A stretch of DNA of 64,000 nt, from positions 2,184,536 to 2,248,535 of the forward strand of contig NZ_SMRO01000002.1 in NCBI RefSeq assembly GCF_004359985.1. The letters run 5' to 3'. The position numbers and the translations under genes were made by a program. Under the pieces are notes generated by a model, which worked only from the letters and a program-made list of their open reading frames with translations, was not told the DNA's origin and did not search any database. Source of the DNA: Paraburkholderia flava (GTDB lineage Bacteria > Pseudomonadota > Gammaproteobacteria > Burkholderiales > Burkholderiaceae). Shown one piece after another: positions 54,833-64,000 of this stretch; within the stretch, counting starts at the first letter, position 1, and each line of letters starts with the position of its first letter.

Positions 54833-55789
54833 TCAACCTGCCGTGACGACCAGCCGTTCCGGCGCAAGCACCCCGCTCGCTATTCTCGCGACACCCAGCA
54901 GCCGGTTCTCCGCATCGTAGACGCGCACGCGCGGTACGTCGTCTTGCGACAGCGCGCTGCCTACCTCTTCCAGCCGCAGCCGCTGCCCTTGCAGGAAACG
55001 TCGCGTGGCGGTTTCGTCGAGGTGAACGGCGGGAAACGTCGACAGCAATGCATCGACGGGTTGCAGCCACGCGTCGCGCTCATCCGCCGTCGCATCGGAC
55101 AGCGCGTCGAGCGTGACGGCGTGTTCAAGCGTCAGTGCACCGACACCGGTCCGCCGCAACGCGACCAGATGCGCGCCGCAGCCGAGCGTCTCGCCGATAT
55201 CCTCGGCGAGCGTGCGCACATACGTGCCCTTGCTGCACGTGACGCGAAACGTCACGTCGGGCAACGCACACGCGAGCAGTTCGAGCTGATGAATCGTCAC
55301 GGCCCGGCCTTCGCGCTCGACGACCTGCCCTGCCCGCGCGTATTCGTACAACGGTTTACCGTCGCGCTTCAACGCGGAGTACATCGGCGGCACCTGCACG
55401 ATATCGCCGCGAAAACGCGCGAGCGCGGCCAGCACGTCGTGTTCATTGCAGCCGACGTCACGCGTTTCCACTGCTTCGCCTTCCGCGTCGCCGGTCGTCG
55501 TCCGGACACCGAGACGCATCGTCGCTTCATACGTCTTGTCCGCTTCGAGCAGATCCTGCGAAAACTTCGTCGCCTCGCCGAAACAGAGCGGCAGCAGACC
55601 CGACGCGAGCGGATCGAGCGTTCCCGTGTGCCCCGCTTTCTTCGCGAGATACAGACGCTTCGCACGAATCAGCGCGTCGTTGCTCGACAGTCCGATCGGC
55701 TTGTCGAGCAGCAGCACGCCGTCGAGCAACCGACGCGGGATGCGGGGACGCTCGGGTGCGCGCTCAGTTGCGCGTTTAGGTCCGGTCAT
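54833..55789 (-). CDS. truB: tRNA pseudouridine-55 synthase
   Basis: A 318-residue TruB. The catalytic Asp is in KKAGHTGTLDPLASGLLPLC; early motif GVLLLDKPIGLSSNDAL; GDIVQVPPMYSALKRDGKPL and the thumb-loop region; the C-terminal PUA-like segment LRLEEVGSALSQDDVPRVRV. It modifies U55 in the T-loop of tRNAs. The last gene of the rimP operon. The ATG has no clear Shine-Dalgarno; it lies 68 bp after rbfA. Confidence 0.95.
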   Translation of the reverse strand: MTGPKRATERAPERPRIPRRLLDGVLLLDKPIGLSSNDALIRAKRLYLAKKAGHTGTLDPLASGLLPLCFGEATKFSQDLLEADKTYEATMRLGVRTTTGDAEGEAVETRDVGCNEHDVLAALARFRGDIVQVPPMYSALKRDGKPLYEYARAGQVVEREGRAVTIHQLELLACALPDVTFRVTCSKGTYVRTLAEDIGETLGCGAHLVALRRTGVGALTLEHAVTLDALSDATADERDAWLQPVDALLSTFPAVHLDETATRRFLQGQRLRLEEVGSALSQDDVPRVRVYDAENRLLGVARIASGVLAPERLVVTAG

Positions 55790-55857
55790 GGTGTGGGGGG
55801 AATAAGAGAGTCCGGCGCGGTTGCGCGTAGCAACCGCGGTCCGGGAAAACGATGCGC

Positions 55858-56223
55858 TCAGTCGTCTTTCGCGCGACTGGCGTTCGCTTCGTCGATCAGG
55901 CGGGACATCTCGACCGCTTTCTCGATCGTCTTGTCGTAGTGGAAATGCAGCGTCGGCACCGTGTGGATGTGCAGTCGCTTGAACAACTGGTTATGCAGAT
56001 GGCCGGCCGCGTGAATCAGCGCTTCCAGCGTCTGCTGCGGATCGCCGGTCAGCGTCGTGAAGAAGATCTTCGCGTGCGCATAGTCGGGCGTGAGCTCGAC
56101 GCTCTGGATCGTGACGATGCCGATGCGCGGGTCTTTGACCTCGCGCAGAAGCTCGGACAGATCGCGCTGGATCTGATCCGCGATCTGCACGTTGCGATTG
56201 GGGGAGCTACGTTTCTTGGGCAT
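55858..56223 (-). CDS. rbfA: 30S ribosome-binding factor A
   Basis: A 121-residue KH-fold protein: [51 protein letters not shown] and [20 protein letters not shown]. It helps mature the 16S rRNA 5' end during late 30S assembly and cold adaptation. It follows infB with a hairpin between and precedes truB. Confidence 0.95.
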   Translation of the reverse strand: MPKKRSSPNRNVQIADQIQRDLSELLREVKDPRIGIVTIQSVELTPDYAHAKIFFTTLTGDPQQTLEALIHAAGHLHNQLFKRLHIHTVPTLHFHYDKTIEKAVEMSRLIDEANASRAKDD

Positions 56224-56293
56224 GGTGAATTCGTGTTCCGTTCGACCGGACAGCAGAGACGGCAGGTACGCGCCGCCGGCACAAAAACAAAAC

Positions 56294-56324
56294 GGGCGGA
56301 GCCGGGCAAGCGCCCGCTCCGCCC
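56294..56324 (-). terminator. Terminator-like hairpin between infB and rbfA
   Basis: GGGCGGAGC (56294-56302) pairs with GCTCCGCCC (56316-56324). On the minus strand it is followed by GTTTTGTTTTTG, a broken T-run. This looks like a partial attenuator that lowers rbfA-truB transcription relative to infB. Confidence 0.65.
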
Positions 56325-56343
56325 CGTGAGTTTCGCGCCGTAC

Positions 56344-59250
56344 TTACAGCGTACGCGCGACTTCGGTGACCTCGAAGACTTCGAACTGGTCGCCTTCCTG
56401 GATATCGTTGAAGTTCTTGATCGACATCCCGCATTCGAAGCCCTGACGGACTTCCTTCACGTCGTCCTTGAAGCGCTTCAGCGAATCGAGCTCGCCGGTG
56501 TGGATCACCACGTTCTCGCGCAGCACGCGCACCGACGACGTACGCTTGACGAGACCGTCCGTGACCATACAGCCCGCCACCGCGCCGATCTTCGGTACCT
56601 TGAAGACCTGACGGACTTCGACCATACCGGTCACGACTTCGCGCTTCTCCGGCGCGAGCATGCCGGACATCGCCGCCTTCACTTCATCTACCGCGTCGTA
56701 GATGATGTTGTAGTAGCGGATGTCGATACCGTTCGATTCCGCCAGCTTGCGCGCCTGCGCATCCGCGCGGGTGTTGAAGCCGATGATCACAGCCTTCGAA
56801 GCGGTCGCGAGGTTGACGTCGTTTTCGCTGATGCCACCCACCGCACCGTGCACGATCTGCACGCGCACTTCGTCGGTCGACAGCTTTTGCAGCGACTGTA
56901 CGAGCGCTTCCTGCGAACCCTGCACGTCGGCCTTGACGATAAGCGGCAGGTACTGCACTTCGCCTTCGCCCATCTGTTCGAGCATGTTCTCGAGCTTCGC
57001 GGCTTGCTGCTTGGCCAGCTTCACGTCGCGGAACTTGCCTTGACGGAACAGGGCGACTTCACGTGCCTTGCGTTCGTCCGGCATGACGATGACTTCTTCG
57101 CCAGCCTGCGGCACTTCCGACAGACCCTGGATTTCGACCGGAATCGACGGACCTGCCGACTTCGTCGGCTTGCCGGTTTCGTCGAGCATCGCTCGCACAC
57201 GACCGTACGCACTACCGGCCAGCACCACGTCGCCGCGGTTCAGCGTACCGGACTGCACGAGGATCGTCGCGACCGGGCCCTTGCCCTTGTCGAGCTTCGC
57301 TTCGATGACGAGACCCTTCGCCGGTGCGTCGACCGGTGCGGTGAGCTCGAGCACTTCGGCCTGCAGCAGCACGTTTTCGAGCAGATCGTCGATGCCCGCG
57401 CCGGTTTTCGCCGACACCGACACGAACGGCGATTCACCACCATACTCTTCCGGCACGACGCTTTCCGCGACGAGCTCCTGCTTCACGCGATCCGGATTCG
57501 CATCCGGCTTGTCGATCTTGTTGATCGCTACGACGAGCGGCACGCCGCCTGCCTTCGCATGCGCAATCGCTTCCTTTGTCTGCGGCATCACGCCGTCGTC
57601 GGCAGCGACCACCAGAATCACGATGTCGGTCGCCTTCGCGCCGCGTGCCCGCATCGCGGTGAACGCTTCGTGGCCTGGCGTATCGAGGAACGTGATGACG
57701 CCACGCGGCGTTTCGACGTGATACGCGCCGATGTGCTGCGTGATACCACCCGCTTCGCCCGCCGCAACCTTCGCGCGCCGGATGTAGTCGAGCAGCGAGG
57801 TCTTGCCGTGGTCGACGTGACCCATCACCGTGACAACCGGCGGACGCGGCAACGATTCCGCGTCGGAAACTTCTTCGCCTTCGACCAGCAGTGCTTCCGG
57901 ATCGTCCAGCTTTGCCGCGACTGCATGGTGACCCAGTTCCTCGACGATGATCATCGCCGTTTCCTGGTCCAGCATCTGGTTGATCGTCACCATCTGGCCG
58001 AGCTTCATCATCGACTTGATGACTTCCGAAGCCTTCACCGCCATCTTGTGCGCGAGGTCGGCAACGGTAATCGTTTCCGGCACGTGCACTTCGCGGACGA
58101 TCGGTTCGGTCGGCGCCTGGAATGTCGTATTCGCGTCCTGATGCTTGCCGCGACCCTTCGGACCACCGCGCCAGCCGCGATCGACGCCACCGCTCGTGTC
58201 GCCGCGCGTCTTGATACCGCGGCGCTTCGCTGCGTCGTCTTGCCAGCCGGCCTTGCCGCCTGGCTTCTTCTTGTCGCCCGCGCCTGCCGACGGAGCGGCC
58301 GTCGTCGTCGTGGTCGTCGTAGCCGGCTTCTTCGGCGCCGGACGCGTACCCGCTTCGCCCGCCGGACGCGCCGGCTTGTGCAGCGTGCCCTTCGCTTCGG
58401 CCGCCTTGGCAGCAGGTTGCTCGACCGGTTTCACCGGTTCGGGCGCCTTCACCTGCGCCTTGCGCGGCGTGTTCATCATTTCGCGGATCGCGCGAGCTTC
58501 GGCCTCGGCCGCCGCACGGCGACGCGTAATTTCCTGCTGTTCGGCGCGGGCTTTTTCGGACGCTTCGCGTGCGGCGTCTTCCGCCTTCTTCGCGGCTTCG
58601 CGTTGCGCGGCACGTTCGGCCGCAGCGCGTTGTTCGTCTTCCTGCTCGGGCTCGCGGGCCTCCGCTTCGACGGCTTCCGCCGCGAGTGCCTTCGCAGCCG
58701 CTTCAGCCGCGAGACGCTTCTTCGTCGCAGCTTCGTCTTCCGCGCGACGGCGTTCGGCTTCGGCCGCTTCCTCACGTGCACGACGGTCGGATTCTTCTCG
58801 CTCGAGAAGCTCCTGGCGCTCCTTCAGCTCCTGAGCCTGCTTCTCGAGCAGCTCCGCTTCATGACGCGCTTCTTCCTCACGACGCTGCAATTCAGCTTCG
58901 TCGACCTCAGCCACCTGAGCCGATGCTTCCGCTCCCTGCTCGGCCGCCTCATCGCGGCGGACGAACGTGCGCTTCTTGCGCACCTCGACCTGAATGGTAC
59001 GAGCCTTACCCGTCGAATCGGACTGCTTGATCTCCGACGTATGCCGTTTCGTCAGCGTGATCTTGCGCTTGTCTGCATCAGTCGAGCCGTGAGACTTGCG
59101 CAAGTGGTCGAGCAGACGCGCCTTGTCCGTTTCGGACAGGGTGTCGTCTTCGTTCGCTTTGGTCACGCCTGCGGCCTGCAGCTGCTCGAGCAGCACGCCT
59201 GCAGGCATTTTCAGTTCAGCGGCAAATTGGGCTACGTTGTTACTCGCCAT
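56344..59250 (-). CDS. infB: Translation initiation factor IF-2
   Basis: A 968-residue protein. Two N-terminal IF2_N-type modules ([20 protein letters not shown], about 1-60), a long charged and Ala-rich linker with alternating Lys/Glu runs, then the G domain with [14 protein letters not shown] (about 475), [15 protein letters not shown] and NKIDKP, and domains II-IV to the end. It brings initiator tRNA to the P site of the 30S subunit. AGAGGA lies before the ATG. An in-frame internal start may yield a shorter isoform, as known in E. coli, but I cannot place it. Confidence 0.96.
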   Translation of the reverse strand: MASNNVAQFAAELKMPAGVLLEQLQAAGVTKANEDDTLSETDKARLLDHLRKSHGSTDADKRKITLTKRHTSEIKQSDSTGKARTIQVEVRKKRTFVRRDEAAEQGAEASAQVAEVDEAELQRREEEARHEAELLEKQAQELKERQELLEREESDRRAREEAAEAERRRAEDEAATKKRLAAEAAAKALAAEAVEAEAREPEQEDEQRAAAERAAQREAAKKAEDAAREASEKARAEQQEITRRRAAAEAEARAIREMMNTPRKAQVKAPEPVKPVEQPAAKAAEAKGTLHKPARPAGEAGTRPAPKKPATTTTTTTAAPSAGAGDKKKPGGKAGWQDDAAKRRGIKTRGDTSGGVDRGWRGGPKGRGKHQDANTTFQAPTEPIVREVHVPETITVADLAHKMAVKASEVIKSMMKLGQMVTINQMLDQETAMIIVEELGHHAVAAKLDDPEALLVEGEEVSDAESLPRPPVVTVMGHVDHGKTSLLDYIRRAKVAAGEAGGITQHIGAYHVETPRGVITFLDTPGHEAFTAMRARGAKATDIVILVVAADDGVMPQTKEAIAHAKAGGVPLVVAINKIDKPDANPDRVKQELVAESVVPEEYGGESPFVSVSAKTGAGIDDLLENVLLQAEVLELTAPVDAPAKGLVIEAKLDKGKGPVATILVQSGTLNRGDVVLAGSAYGRVRAMLDETGKPTKSAGPSIPVEIQGLSEVPQAGEEVIVMPDERKAREVALFRQGKFRDVKLAKQQAAKLENMLEQMGEGEVQYLPLIVKADVQGSQEALVQSLQKLSTDEVRVQIVHGAVGGISENDVNLATASKAVIIGFNTRADAQARKLAESNGIDIRYYNIIYDAVDEVKAAMSGMLAPEKREVVTGMVEVRQVFKVPKIGAVAGCMVTDGLVKRTSSVRVLRENVVIHTGELDSLKRFKDDVKEVRQGFECGMSIKNFNDIQEGDQFEVFEVTEVARTL

Positions 59251-59343
59251 TCATTCCTCTTAGTGCAAGGACCGATTCCTTGCGGTTAACATCGGTTCGT
59301 GCGGCCTCGCGGCCGCGTCAATTTAGTGGGCCATGGTCATTTC

Positions 59344-60819
59344 TCACTGGAACCAGTGTTCACGTGCTTTCATGATCAGTGCCTTGGCGGCTTCCTCGTC
59401 GATGCTGGTCATCTCAACCAGTTCGTCGACCGCCAGTTCCGCCAGATCGTCGCGAGTCTGGATCTGATGTTCGGCCAGCTTCGCGAGCAGGTCGGCATCC
59501 ATACCGTCAAGGCTCTTCAGATCGAGTGCGACATTCTCGACCTTTTCTTCGTTTGCGATCGCCATCGTCAGCAGTGCGTCACGCGCGCGGTTGCGCAGCT
59601 CGTGCACCGTGTCTTCGTCGAAGGCTTCGATCTCGAGCATCTCGTTGAGCGGCACATAGGCAATCTCTTCGAGGCTCGTAAAGCCCTCGTCGATCAGGAT
59701 GTCGGCGACTTCCTCGTCGACATCGAGACGCGCCATGAACAGGTCGCGCAGAATCCCGCGTTCCTGATTCTGCTTTTGCGCAGATTCGTCCGGCGTCATG
59801 ATGTTGATCTGCCAGCCGGTGAGTTCGCTGGCAAGACGCACGTTCTGGCCGCTGCGGCCGATTGCGACCGCCAGTTCGGTTTCGTCTACGACGACGTCCA
59901 TCGAATGCTTTTCTTCATCGACGACGATCGACTGGACGGCTGCCGGCGCGAGCGCACCGATCACGAACTGGGCGGGATCTTCCGACCATAGCACGATGTC
60001 GACGTTTTCGCCACCGAGCTCATTGCGCACTGCCTGCACGCGCGAACCGCGAATGCCGACGCAGGTGCCGATCGGGTCAATGCGCTTGTCGTACGCGACC
60101 ACGCCGATCTTCGCACGCACGCCAGGATCGCGTGCAGCCGCCTTGATTTCCAGCAGGCCCTGTTCGATTTCCGGCACTTCCATCTCGAACAGCTTCATCA
60201 GGAATTCGGGCGCGGTGCGCGACAGTTCGATCTGCGGACCGCGCGCGGTGCGATCGACCTTCGCGATATACGCACGCACACGATCGCCGACGCGCAGGTT
60301 TTCCTTCGGAATCAGCTGGTCGCGGCGCAGCAGCGCTTCGACGCGGCCCGATTCGACGATGAAGTTACCCTTGTCGAGACGCTTGACCGTGCCGGTCATG
60401 ATGTTTTCGCCACGCTCGAGGAAATCGTTCAGGATCTGCTCGCGTTCAGCGTCGCGCACCTTCTGCAGGATCACCTGCTTGGCGGCCTGCGCACCGATAC
60501 GGCCGAACTCGATCGACGGCACCGGTTCTTCAATGAAGTCGTCGAGTTGTGCGTCTGCCTTCTGCTCGCGTGCTTCGAACAGCAGGATTTCCTGGTCCGG
60601 CTCCTGCAGCCCGGCTTCGTCGGGAACGACGCGCCAGCGGCGATAGGTTTCGTGCTCTCCGCTTTCACGGTCGATATGGACGCGGATATCCGCGTCTTCG
60701 GCGAAGAGTTTCTTGGAGGCCGAAGCGAGCGCCGCCTCGAGAGCGGCAAATACGACGTCCTTGTCGACGTTCTTTTCGCGTGCCAGCGCATCCACCAGCA
60801 TCAACACTTCGCGACTCAT
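59344..60819 (-). CDS. nusA: Transcription elongation/termination factor NusA
   Basis: A 491-residue NusA with an N-terminal RNA-polymerase-binding domain ([20 protein letters not shown]), S1 domain ([20 protein letters not shown]), two KH domains ([40 protein letters not shown]) and two C-terminal acidic repeats (about 370-490; [20 protein letters not shown] and the [16 protein letters not shown] second copy). Pause, termination and antitermination factor. The ATG overlaps the rimP stop (ATGA). It is followed by infB after 93 bp. Confidence 0.96.
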   Translation of the reverse strand: MSREVLMLVDALAREKNVDKDVVFAALEAALASASKKLFAEDADIRVHIDRESGEHETYRRWRVVPDEAGLQEPDQEILLFEAREQKADAQLDDFIEEPVPSIEFGRIGAQAAKQVILQKVRDAEREQILNDFLERGENIMTGTVKRLDKGNFIVESGRVEALLRRDQLIPKENLRVGDRVRAYIAKVDRTARGPQIELSRTAPEFLMKLFEMEVPEIEQGLLEIKAAARDPGVRAKIGVVAYDKRIDPIGTCVGIRGSRVQAVRNELGGENVDIVLWSEDPAQFVIGALAPAAVQSIVVDEEKHSMDVVVDETELAVAIGRSGQNVRLASELTGWQINIMTPDESAQKQNQERGILRDLFMARLDVDEEVADILIDEGFTSLEEIAYVPLNEMLEIEAFDEDTVHELRNRARDALLTMAIANEEKVENVALDLKSLDGMDADLLAKLAEHQIQTRDDLAELAVDELVEMTSIDEEAAKALIMKAREHWFQ

Positions 60820-61274
60820 TGTTTGCGGCTCCTAAAGTCAACTTTGGGGATCAGGCGGGCTTTATCGATATCCGCGAGCGTGAAATCGAGCATCGCGGCC
60901 CCTTCCTTCCCCTCAAATTCCAGACCGATCGTTTCGCCGTCCGGCGCATGCAGGATGCCCCGGTACGATTTCCGTCCGTCCAATGGCTTTTTCAATGTGA
61001 TCACCACTTCGCTGCCTGCGAAGCGTTCGAAATCCGCCAGTTTTTTCAGCGGGCGGTCGAGACCCGGCGACGACACTTCGAGCCGCTCGTATTCGATGTT
61101 TTCGACCGTCAGAACGTGCTGGAGCTGACGCGTGACCTTTTCGCAATCTTCAATCGCAATGCCGGCGGGCTGATCGATAAAGACGGTCAACATGCCGTGC
61201 CCGGTGCGCTCGAGATCGACGAGCTCGTAGCCGAGACCCGAGACCGTGGTTTCTATCAGTTCCGTCAAATGCAC
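60816..61274 (-). CDS. rimP: Ribosome maturation factor RimP
   Basis: A 152-residue protein starting [20 protein letters not shown]. The GTG at 61274 has AAGGGC six bases upstream and aligns with the family N-terminus; a TTG at 61304 gives ten more residues that are not family sequence. The N-terminal alpha/beta domain has [20 protein letters not shown], the C-terminal Sm-like domain [20 protein letters not shown]. It helps 30S assembly. The stop overlaps the nusA ATG. Confidence 0.92.
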   Translation of the reverse strand: MHLTELIETTVSGLGYELVDLERTGHGMLTVFIDQPAGIAIEDCEKVTRQLQHVLTVENIEYERLEVSSPGLDRPLKKLADFERFAGSEVVITLKKPLDGRKSYRGILHAPDGETIGLEFEGKEGAAMLDFTLADIDKARLIPKVDFRSRKQ

Positions 61275-61396
61275 AATGCGCCCTTTAAGATGTTCGCGCG
61301 GCAAGCCTCTGCGACCATCTCACCTCGCGGGCTGCGCGCCAAGCCGGCGCACGTATGGTGCTACCCGAGATGCCGAACCACGATGAATCGAGCGGC

Positions 61397-61421
61397 AAAA
61401 AAAAATGGGCTAAACGCCCAT
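61397..61421 (-). terminator. Intrinsic terminator after rluB
   Basis: ATGGGC (61405-61410), TAAAC loop, GCCCAT (61416-61421), with eight As on the plus strand giving eight Ts at the transcript end. It lies 300 bp beyond the rluB stop, so the transcript has a long 3' region or a separate short RNA. Confidence 0.85.
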
Positions 61422-61592
61422 CATCTTGTTGCCAGTGGTCGCACCTGAGCCGCACATAAAAAGCCGCACGCCCAGCGACTTCGTGATTTTAGCCTTTTTC
61501 CGCTGCAAACGCAAACCGCAGAAGGGCCGCCGATGCCCTTCGCCGTTCGATTTCGCGGGTTTCTTCGCGAGTTCACGGGGCTTTTTCGTCAT
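61410..61592 (-). CDS. Doubtful 60-residue basic ORF in the rluB 3' region
   Basis: It would encode MTKKPRELAKKPAKSNGEGH followed by a Lys/Arg/Gly-rich sequence with two Cys. No family is recognised, there is no clear Shine-Dalgarno, and its stop lies inside the terminator stem. Reported only because it fills a region between rluB and its terminator; it may equally be non-coding. Confidence 0.2.
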   Translation of the reverse strand: MTKKPRELAKKPAKSNGEGHRRPFCGLRLQRKKAKITKSLGVRLFMCGSGATTGNKMMGV

Positions 61593-61718
61593 CGCCCGCA
61601 GTTCGCAGAGGATGCTCGGCACGTGGCCTGTACAAACCTCGCATCGAGGCCGACTTGCCCCGCTCCCGTCAAGCGCGACTGCCGGCCACACGGCCGGCAC
61701 CTGGCCTGGCGCTCGTGT

Positions 61719-63524
61719 TCAGCGCCCGCGCGACCGGTTGCGAGGTGCGCCGCGCGGTGCACCGCCGTTGCGGCTACCGCCGCCGTTCGCGGCGTTCGGA
61801 TTGCCGCCCGTGCGATTACCGTTACCGCCGCTGCCGCCGCGATTTGCGCCAGGCGACCGGTTGCTACCGGTACCAGCATTGCCGCCCCCAGCCCGTGCGC
61901 CTGCGCCTGCGCGATTACCATTGCCCGACGGCGCCCGGTTGCCGTCGACGTCCCCGCGACCGCCGCGATTGCCGCCACGGTTGCCAGCGGGTCCACCGCC
62001 AAGGCCAGAACCTGCATTGCCGAGTGCGCCGAAACCGCCACCCGCGGCTCCACGCGGCCGGCCGCCCGGACGCCCGCGCGGCGTCTGTTGCTGATCGAAG
62101 CGACCGTGCGACATCAGCACCGGTTCGCGGTTGATGAAGCCCATCGACGTCTGCATCGGATCGGGTTGTTTGCGCTCAGGCGCGGCATTACGACCGCCCT
62201 TCTCTTCGGCGGGTGCCTTCAGGCCAACCGACGCGAGCAGGCTGCGCACCTGATTATCTTCGAGCTCTTCCCAGCGGCCGCGCTTCAAGCCTTTCGGCAG
62301 CGAGATCGGGCCGTGCCGCGTCCGGATCAGGCGACTCACCATCAGACCGACCGCCTCGAACATCCTGCGGACTTCGCGGTTGCGGCCTTCGGCCAACGCG
62401 ACGTGATACCAGTGGTTCGTCCCTTCGCCGCCGCCGTCGCGAATCCGCAGGAAATTCGCCGGGCCGTCGTCGAGCTCGACGCCGCGCAGCAGCTTCTGCC
62501 GCGAGCCTTCGGCGAGCTCGCCGACCACGCGCACCGCATACTCGCGCTCGACGCTATAGCGCGGGTGCATGAAACGGTTCGCCAGATCGCCCGAGGTGGT
62601 CAGCATCAGCAGACCTTCGGTATTGAAGTCGAGACGGCCGACCGCGAGCCACTTCGCGGTTTTCATCGGCGGGAGCTTGTCGAACACCGACGGGCGACCC
62701 TCGGGATCCGCGTGGCTCACGATTTCGCCGGTCGGCTTGTGATAGAGCAGTACGCGCGGCGGCTTGGTCTGCAGCTTGCGCTTCACCGGCTTGCCGTTGA
62801 TCCGGACCTGGTCGGTCGGCATGATCCGTTGGCCGATATGCGCCGGCTCACCGTTGACGGACACCCGCCCCGCGATGATCAGTTCCTCCATGTCGCGGCG
62901 CGAACCCATGCCGGCTTCTGCGAGGACTTTGTGGAGCTTCGGTGCGTCATCGTCCGGAGCGAGCACGCGTTTCGGCGCCTGTTCGCGACCCTTGCGCAGC
63001 ATCGGTGCGCGGACGCCGCCGGTCGTGCCATTGTCGGCGTCGAACGCCGGCGACGTGACGTAGGCAAACAGATCGTCCGGCGTCGCGTCGGCTGCCGGCG
63101 CTTCGGCACCGCGACGATTCTGCCGCGGCTGACCGCCTTCACGCGTCGCGTCGCGTGGCGCATCGTTGCCGCGCGGCTTGCCGCCTGCGTTGCGCCGCTG
63201 GCCCTTGGCGCCTGCGTCCTTGCGCGGCATCCGGACCTGCGCGACGACGACGCCGTCCGGCGGCGCCTCGGTCACAACCGGCGCCGGCTGCGCCTGCGCT
63301 CCGTCGGCGCTCTTCGCTTTCGCGCCGGCACGGCGGCGTGCGATCAGGCTGCGCGGCCCACGACGCAGACCTCGGCGCGGACGGTCTTCACCGTCTGCTT
63401 CCGGGGTCTGCGCCGCAGCGTCCGCTCCGCTAGCGGAGGTCTGCTGGGTATGCGTTTCGTCGGGGCGAGCAGGCGCTGCCGCGTGCTCGGATTCGGACGA
63501 ATCGGTATCGTGGGTATGTGTCAA
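61719..63524 (-). CDS. rluB: Large-subunit pseudouridine synthase RluB with long basic tails
   Basis: A 601-residue synthase, more than twice the E. coli length. Residues 1-195 are charged, Ala/Arg-rich and disordered. S4 domain [26 protein letters not shown]; catalytic domain with the Asp in [20 protein letters not shown] and [30 protein letters not shown]. The tail (about 455-601) is Gly/Asn/Arg-rich with many RGG-type motifs ([20 protein letters not shown]). It modifies U2605 of 23S rRNA in E. coli. A TTG start at 63524 is chosen because GAGG lies six bases upstream; a GTG or TTG further upstream lacks this. Confidence 0.88.
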   Translation of the reverse strand: MTHTHDTDSSESEHAAAPARPDETHTQQTSASGADAAAQTPEADGEDRPRRGLRRGPRSLIARRRAGAKAKSADGAQAQPAPVVTEAPPDGVVVAQVRMPRKDAGAKGQRRNAGGKPRGNDAPRDATREGGQPRQNRRGAEAPAADATPDDLFAYVTSPAFDADNGTTGGVRAPMLRKGREQAPKRVLAPDDDAPKLHKVLAEAGMGSRRDMEELIIAGRVSVNGEPAHIGQRIMPTDQVRINGKPVKRKLQTKPPRVLLYHKPTGEIVSHADPEGRPSVFDKLPPMKTAKWLAVGRLDFNTEGLLMLTTSGDLANRFMHPRYSVEREYAVRVVGELAEGSRQKLLRGVELDDGPANFLRIRDGGGEGTNHWYHVALAEGRNREVRRMFEAVGLMVSRLIRTRHGPISLPKGLKRGRWEELEDNQVRSLLASVGLKAPAEEKGGRNAAPERKQPDPMQTSMGFINREPVLMSHGRFDQQQTPRGRPGGRPRGAAGGGFGALGNAGSGLGGGPAGNRGGNRGGRGDVDGNRAPSGNGNRAGAGARAGGGNAGTGSNRSPGANRGGSGGNGNRTGGNPNAANGGGSRNGGAPRGAPRNRSRGR

Positions 63525-63584
63525 AACAACCTCGAATGTCAGGTCGCGCGCCCGTTGCGGGCACGGCAAAAAAGTTCGGTTACG

Positions 63585-64000
63585 TCAGGCGCTGCGCGAG
63601 GCAGCCTCGTCGTCGCTCATCACGCCGTCGTCGTGAGCGGCTTTGCGGCGATGATCGTTATCGTCATGCGCCGCGTGGGTCGCGTCCGCTTGATCCGCTT
63701 CGGGAATCTCGGACTGCGCGTTCGAATCGGGTGCGGGCGTAGCCGGATCGGCGCTCGCCTCGCTTGCTTCGGGTGTCGCTTCCGGCATCTCGTCGGCGCC
63801 TTCTGGTGCGACAGCTGCGGCCGGCTCAGGTTCTGCCGGCGTTGCTACTTCGGCAGCAGATTCTTCTTCGCTCGCGACCTCGCTCACTGGCGCGGCCGGC
63901 GGCACCTCGCCTTCGAGCGCGGATGCGGCGGACTTCGTCGCATCGTCTTCATCGGTCCGTGCTTCAGGCGTCTCCTGCATATCGTGCGCTTCTTCCAGCG
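63585..64000 (-). CDS. scpB: C-terminal acidic tail of a probable ScpB (5' end outside window)
   Basis: The visible 138 codons are Ala/Glu/Pro/Asp-rich, with no domain (EARTDEDDATKSAASALEG, ASEEESAAEVATPAEPEP), and enter from the window edge through LEEAHD. In Burkholderia the gene upstream of rluB is scpB, which has such a tail; the identification rests on position and composition, not on the conserved winged-helix domain, which lies beyond 64000. It ends 60 bp before rluB and is likely co-transcribed. Confidence 0.55.
   Translation of the reverse strand, partial: LEEAHDMQETPEARTDEDDATKSAASALEGEVPPAAPVSEVASEEESAAEVATPAEPEPAAAVAPEGADEMPEATPEASEASADPATPAPDSNAQSEIPEADQADATHAAHDDNDHRRKAAHDDGVMSDDEAASRSA

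Larger units (their letters stand above)
61275..61718. other. Region between rluB and rimP
   Basis: 444 bp. It contains a T-run terminator for the rluB direction (61397-61421), a doubtful 60-codon frame (61410-61592), and the 120 bp before rimP that should hold the operon promoter. I see no tRNA, although one sits before rimP or nusA in some relatives. Confidence 0.6.

Noticed and set aside
55852..59289. An 1145-codon plus-strand open frame
   Set aside because: It mirrors rbfA and infB; composition is Arg/Phe/His/Leu-rich with no domain. A shadow of infB.
61275..61396. A tRNA gene before rimP
   Set aside because: No cloverleaf with T-loop GTTCGA and an acceptor stem could be formed.

Overview
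The window is high-GC DNA from a beta-proteobacterium of the Burkholderiaceae, most likely Paraburkholderia or Burkholderia. This rests on gene order (rluB, rimP-nusA-infB-rbfA-truB, emrAB-type efflux, typA, sucA-odhB-lpdA, zapE), on an extra Hfq with a long tail, and on Burkholderia-type small families. The genus is inferred; no rRNA gene is present.

Bases 1-2000 hold a partial DHA2 drug exporter, an NTF2-like protein and a GNAT acetyltransferase, all on the minus strand. Bases 2000-13800 (plus strand) hold a carboxylate-type MFS transporter and then a fatty-acid degradation block: a PsrA-like TetR repressor with two palindromic sites before it, FadE-type acyl-CoA dehydrogenase, a high-molecular-weight FabG, a MaoC hydratase, a thiolase, FadD and a DUF1571 exported protein. 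The FadE/FabG4/MaoC/thiolase set has the same composition as the mycobacterial fadE5-fadA2-fabG4-htdX locus. Bases 13870-17580 (minus) hold an exported hypothetical, a vanillyl-alcohol-oxidase/4-cresol-dehydrogenase-type flavoprotein, and an ECF sigma/anti-sigma pair preceded by a tiny lipoprotein and a candidate ECF promoter. A divergent Hfq paralogue follows, then three small genes.

Bases 19250-33030 (minus) are a complete-looking Tad/Flp pilus locus: flp, tadV, a TadE-like pseudopilin, rcpC, rcpA, tadZ, tadA, tadB, tadC, a TadD-like TPR lipoprotein, a DUF3613 protein, tadG, a sigma-54 activator with a degenerate receiver, and a DUF2968 protein. Divergent from flp, behind a consensus sigma-54 promoter (33603-33618) and a cluster of CGTTACG repeats, lie two tandemly duplicated Gly/Leu/Ser/Thr-repeat lipoproteins and a TpsB/FhaC-like outer-membrane pore whose conserved VRGY motif reads AQGY. 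This Tad, activator, repeat-lipoprotein and pore assembly is the best candidate for an undescribed surface system.

Bases 39100-64000 are mostly conserved core: a DUF2147 protein, an isolated transposase-like fragment, zapE, the 2-oxoglutarate dehydrogenase operon, typA, a MarR-controlled NodT/EmrA/EmrB efflux operon, the truB-rbfA-infB-nusA-rimP translation/transcription operon, rluB and the 3' end of a probable scpB. Several intrinsic terminators are visible. Coordinates follow starts chosen from Shine-Dalgarno spacing, overlaps and family alignment as remembered. No database search was run.
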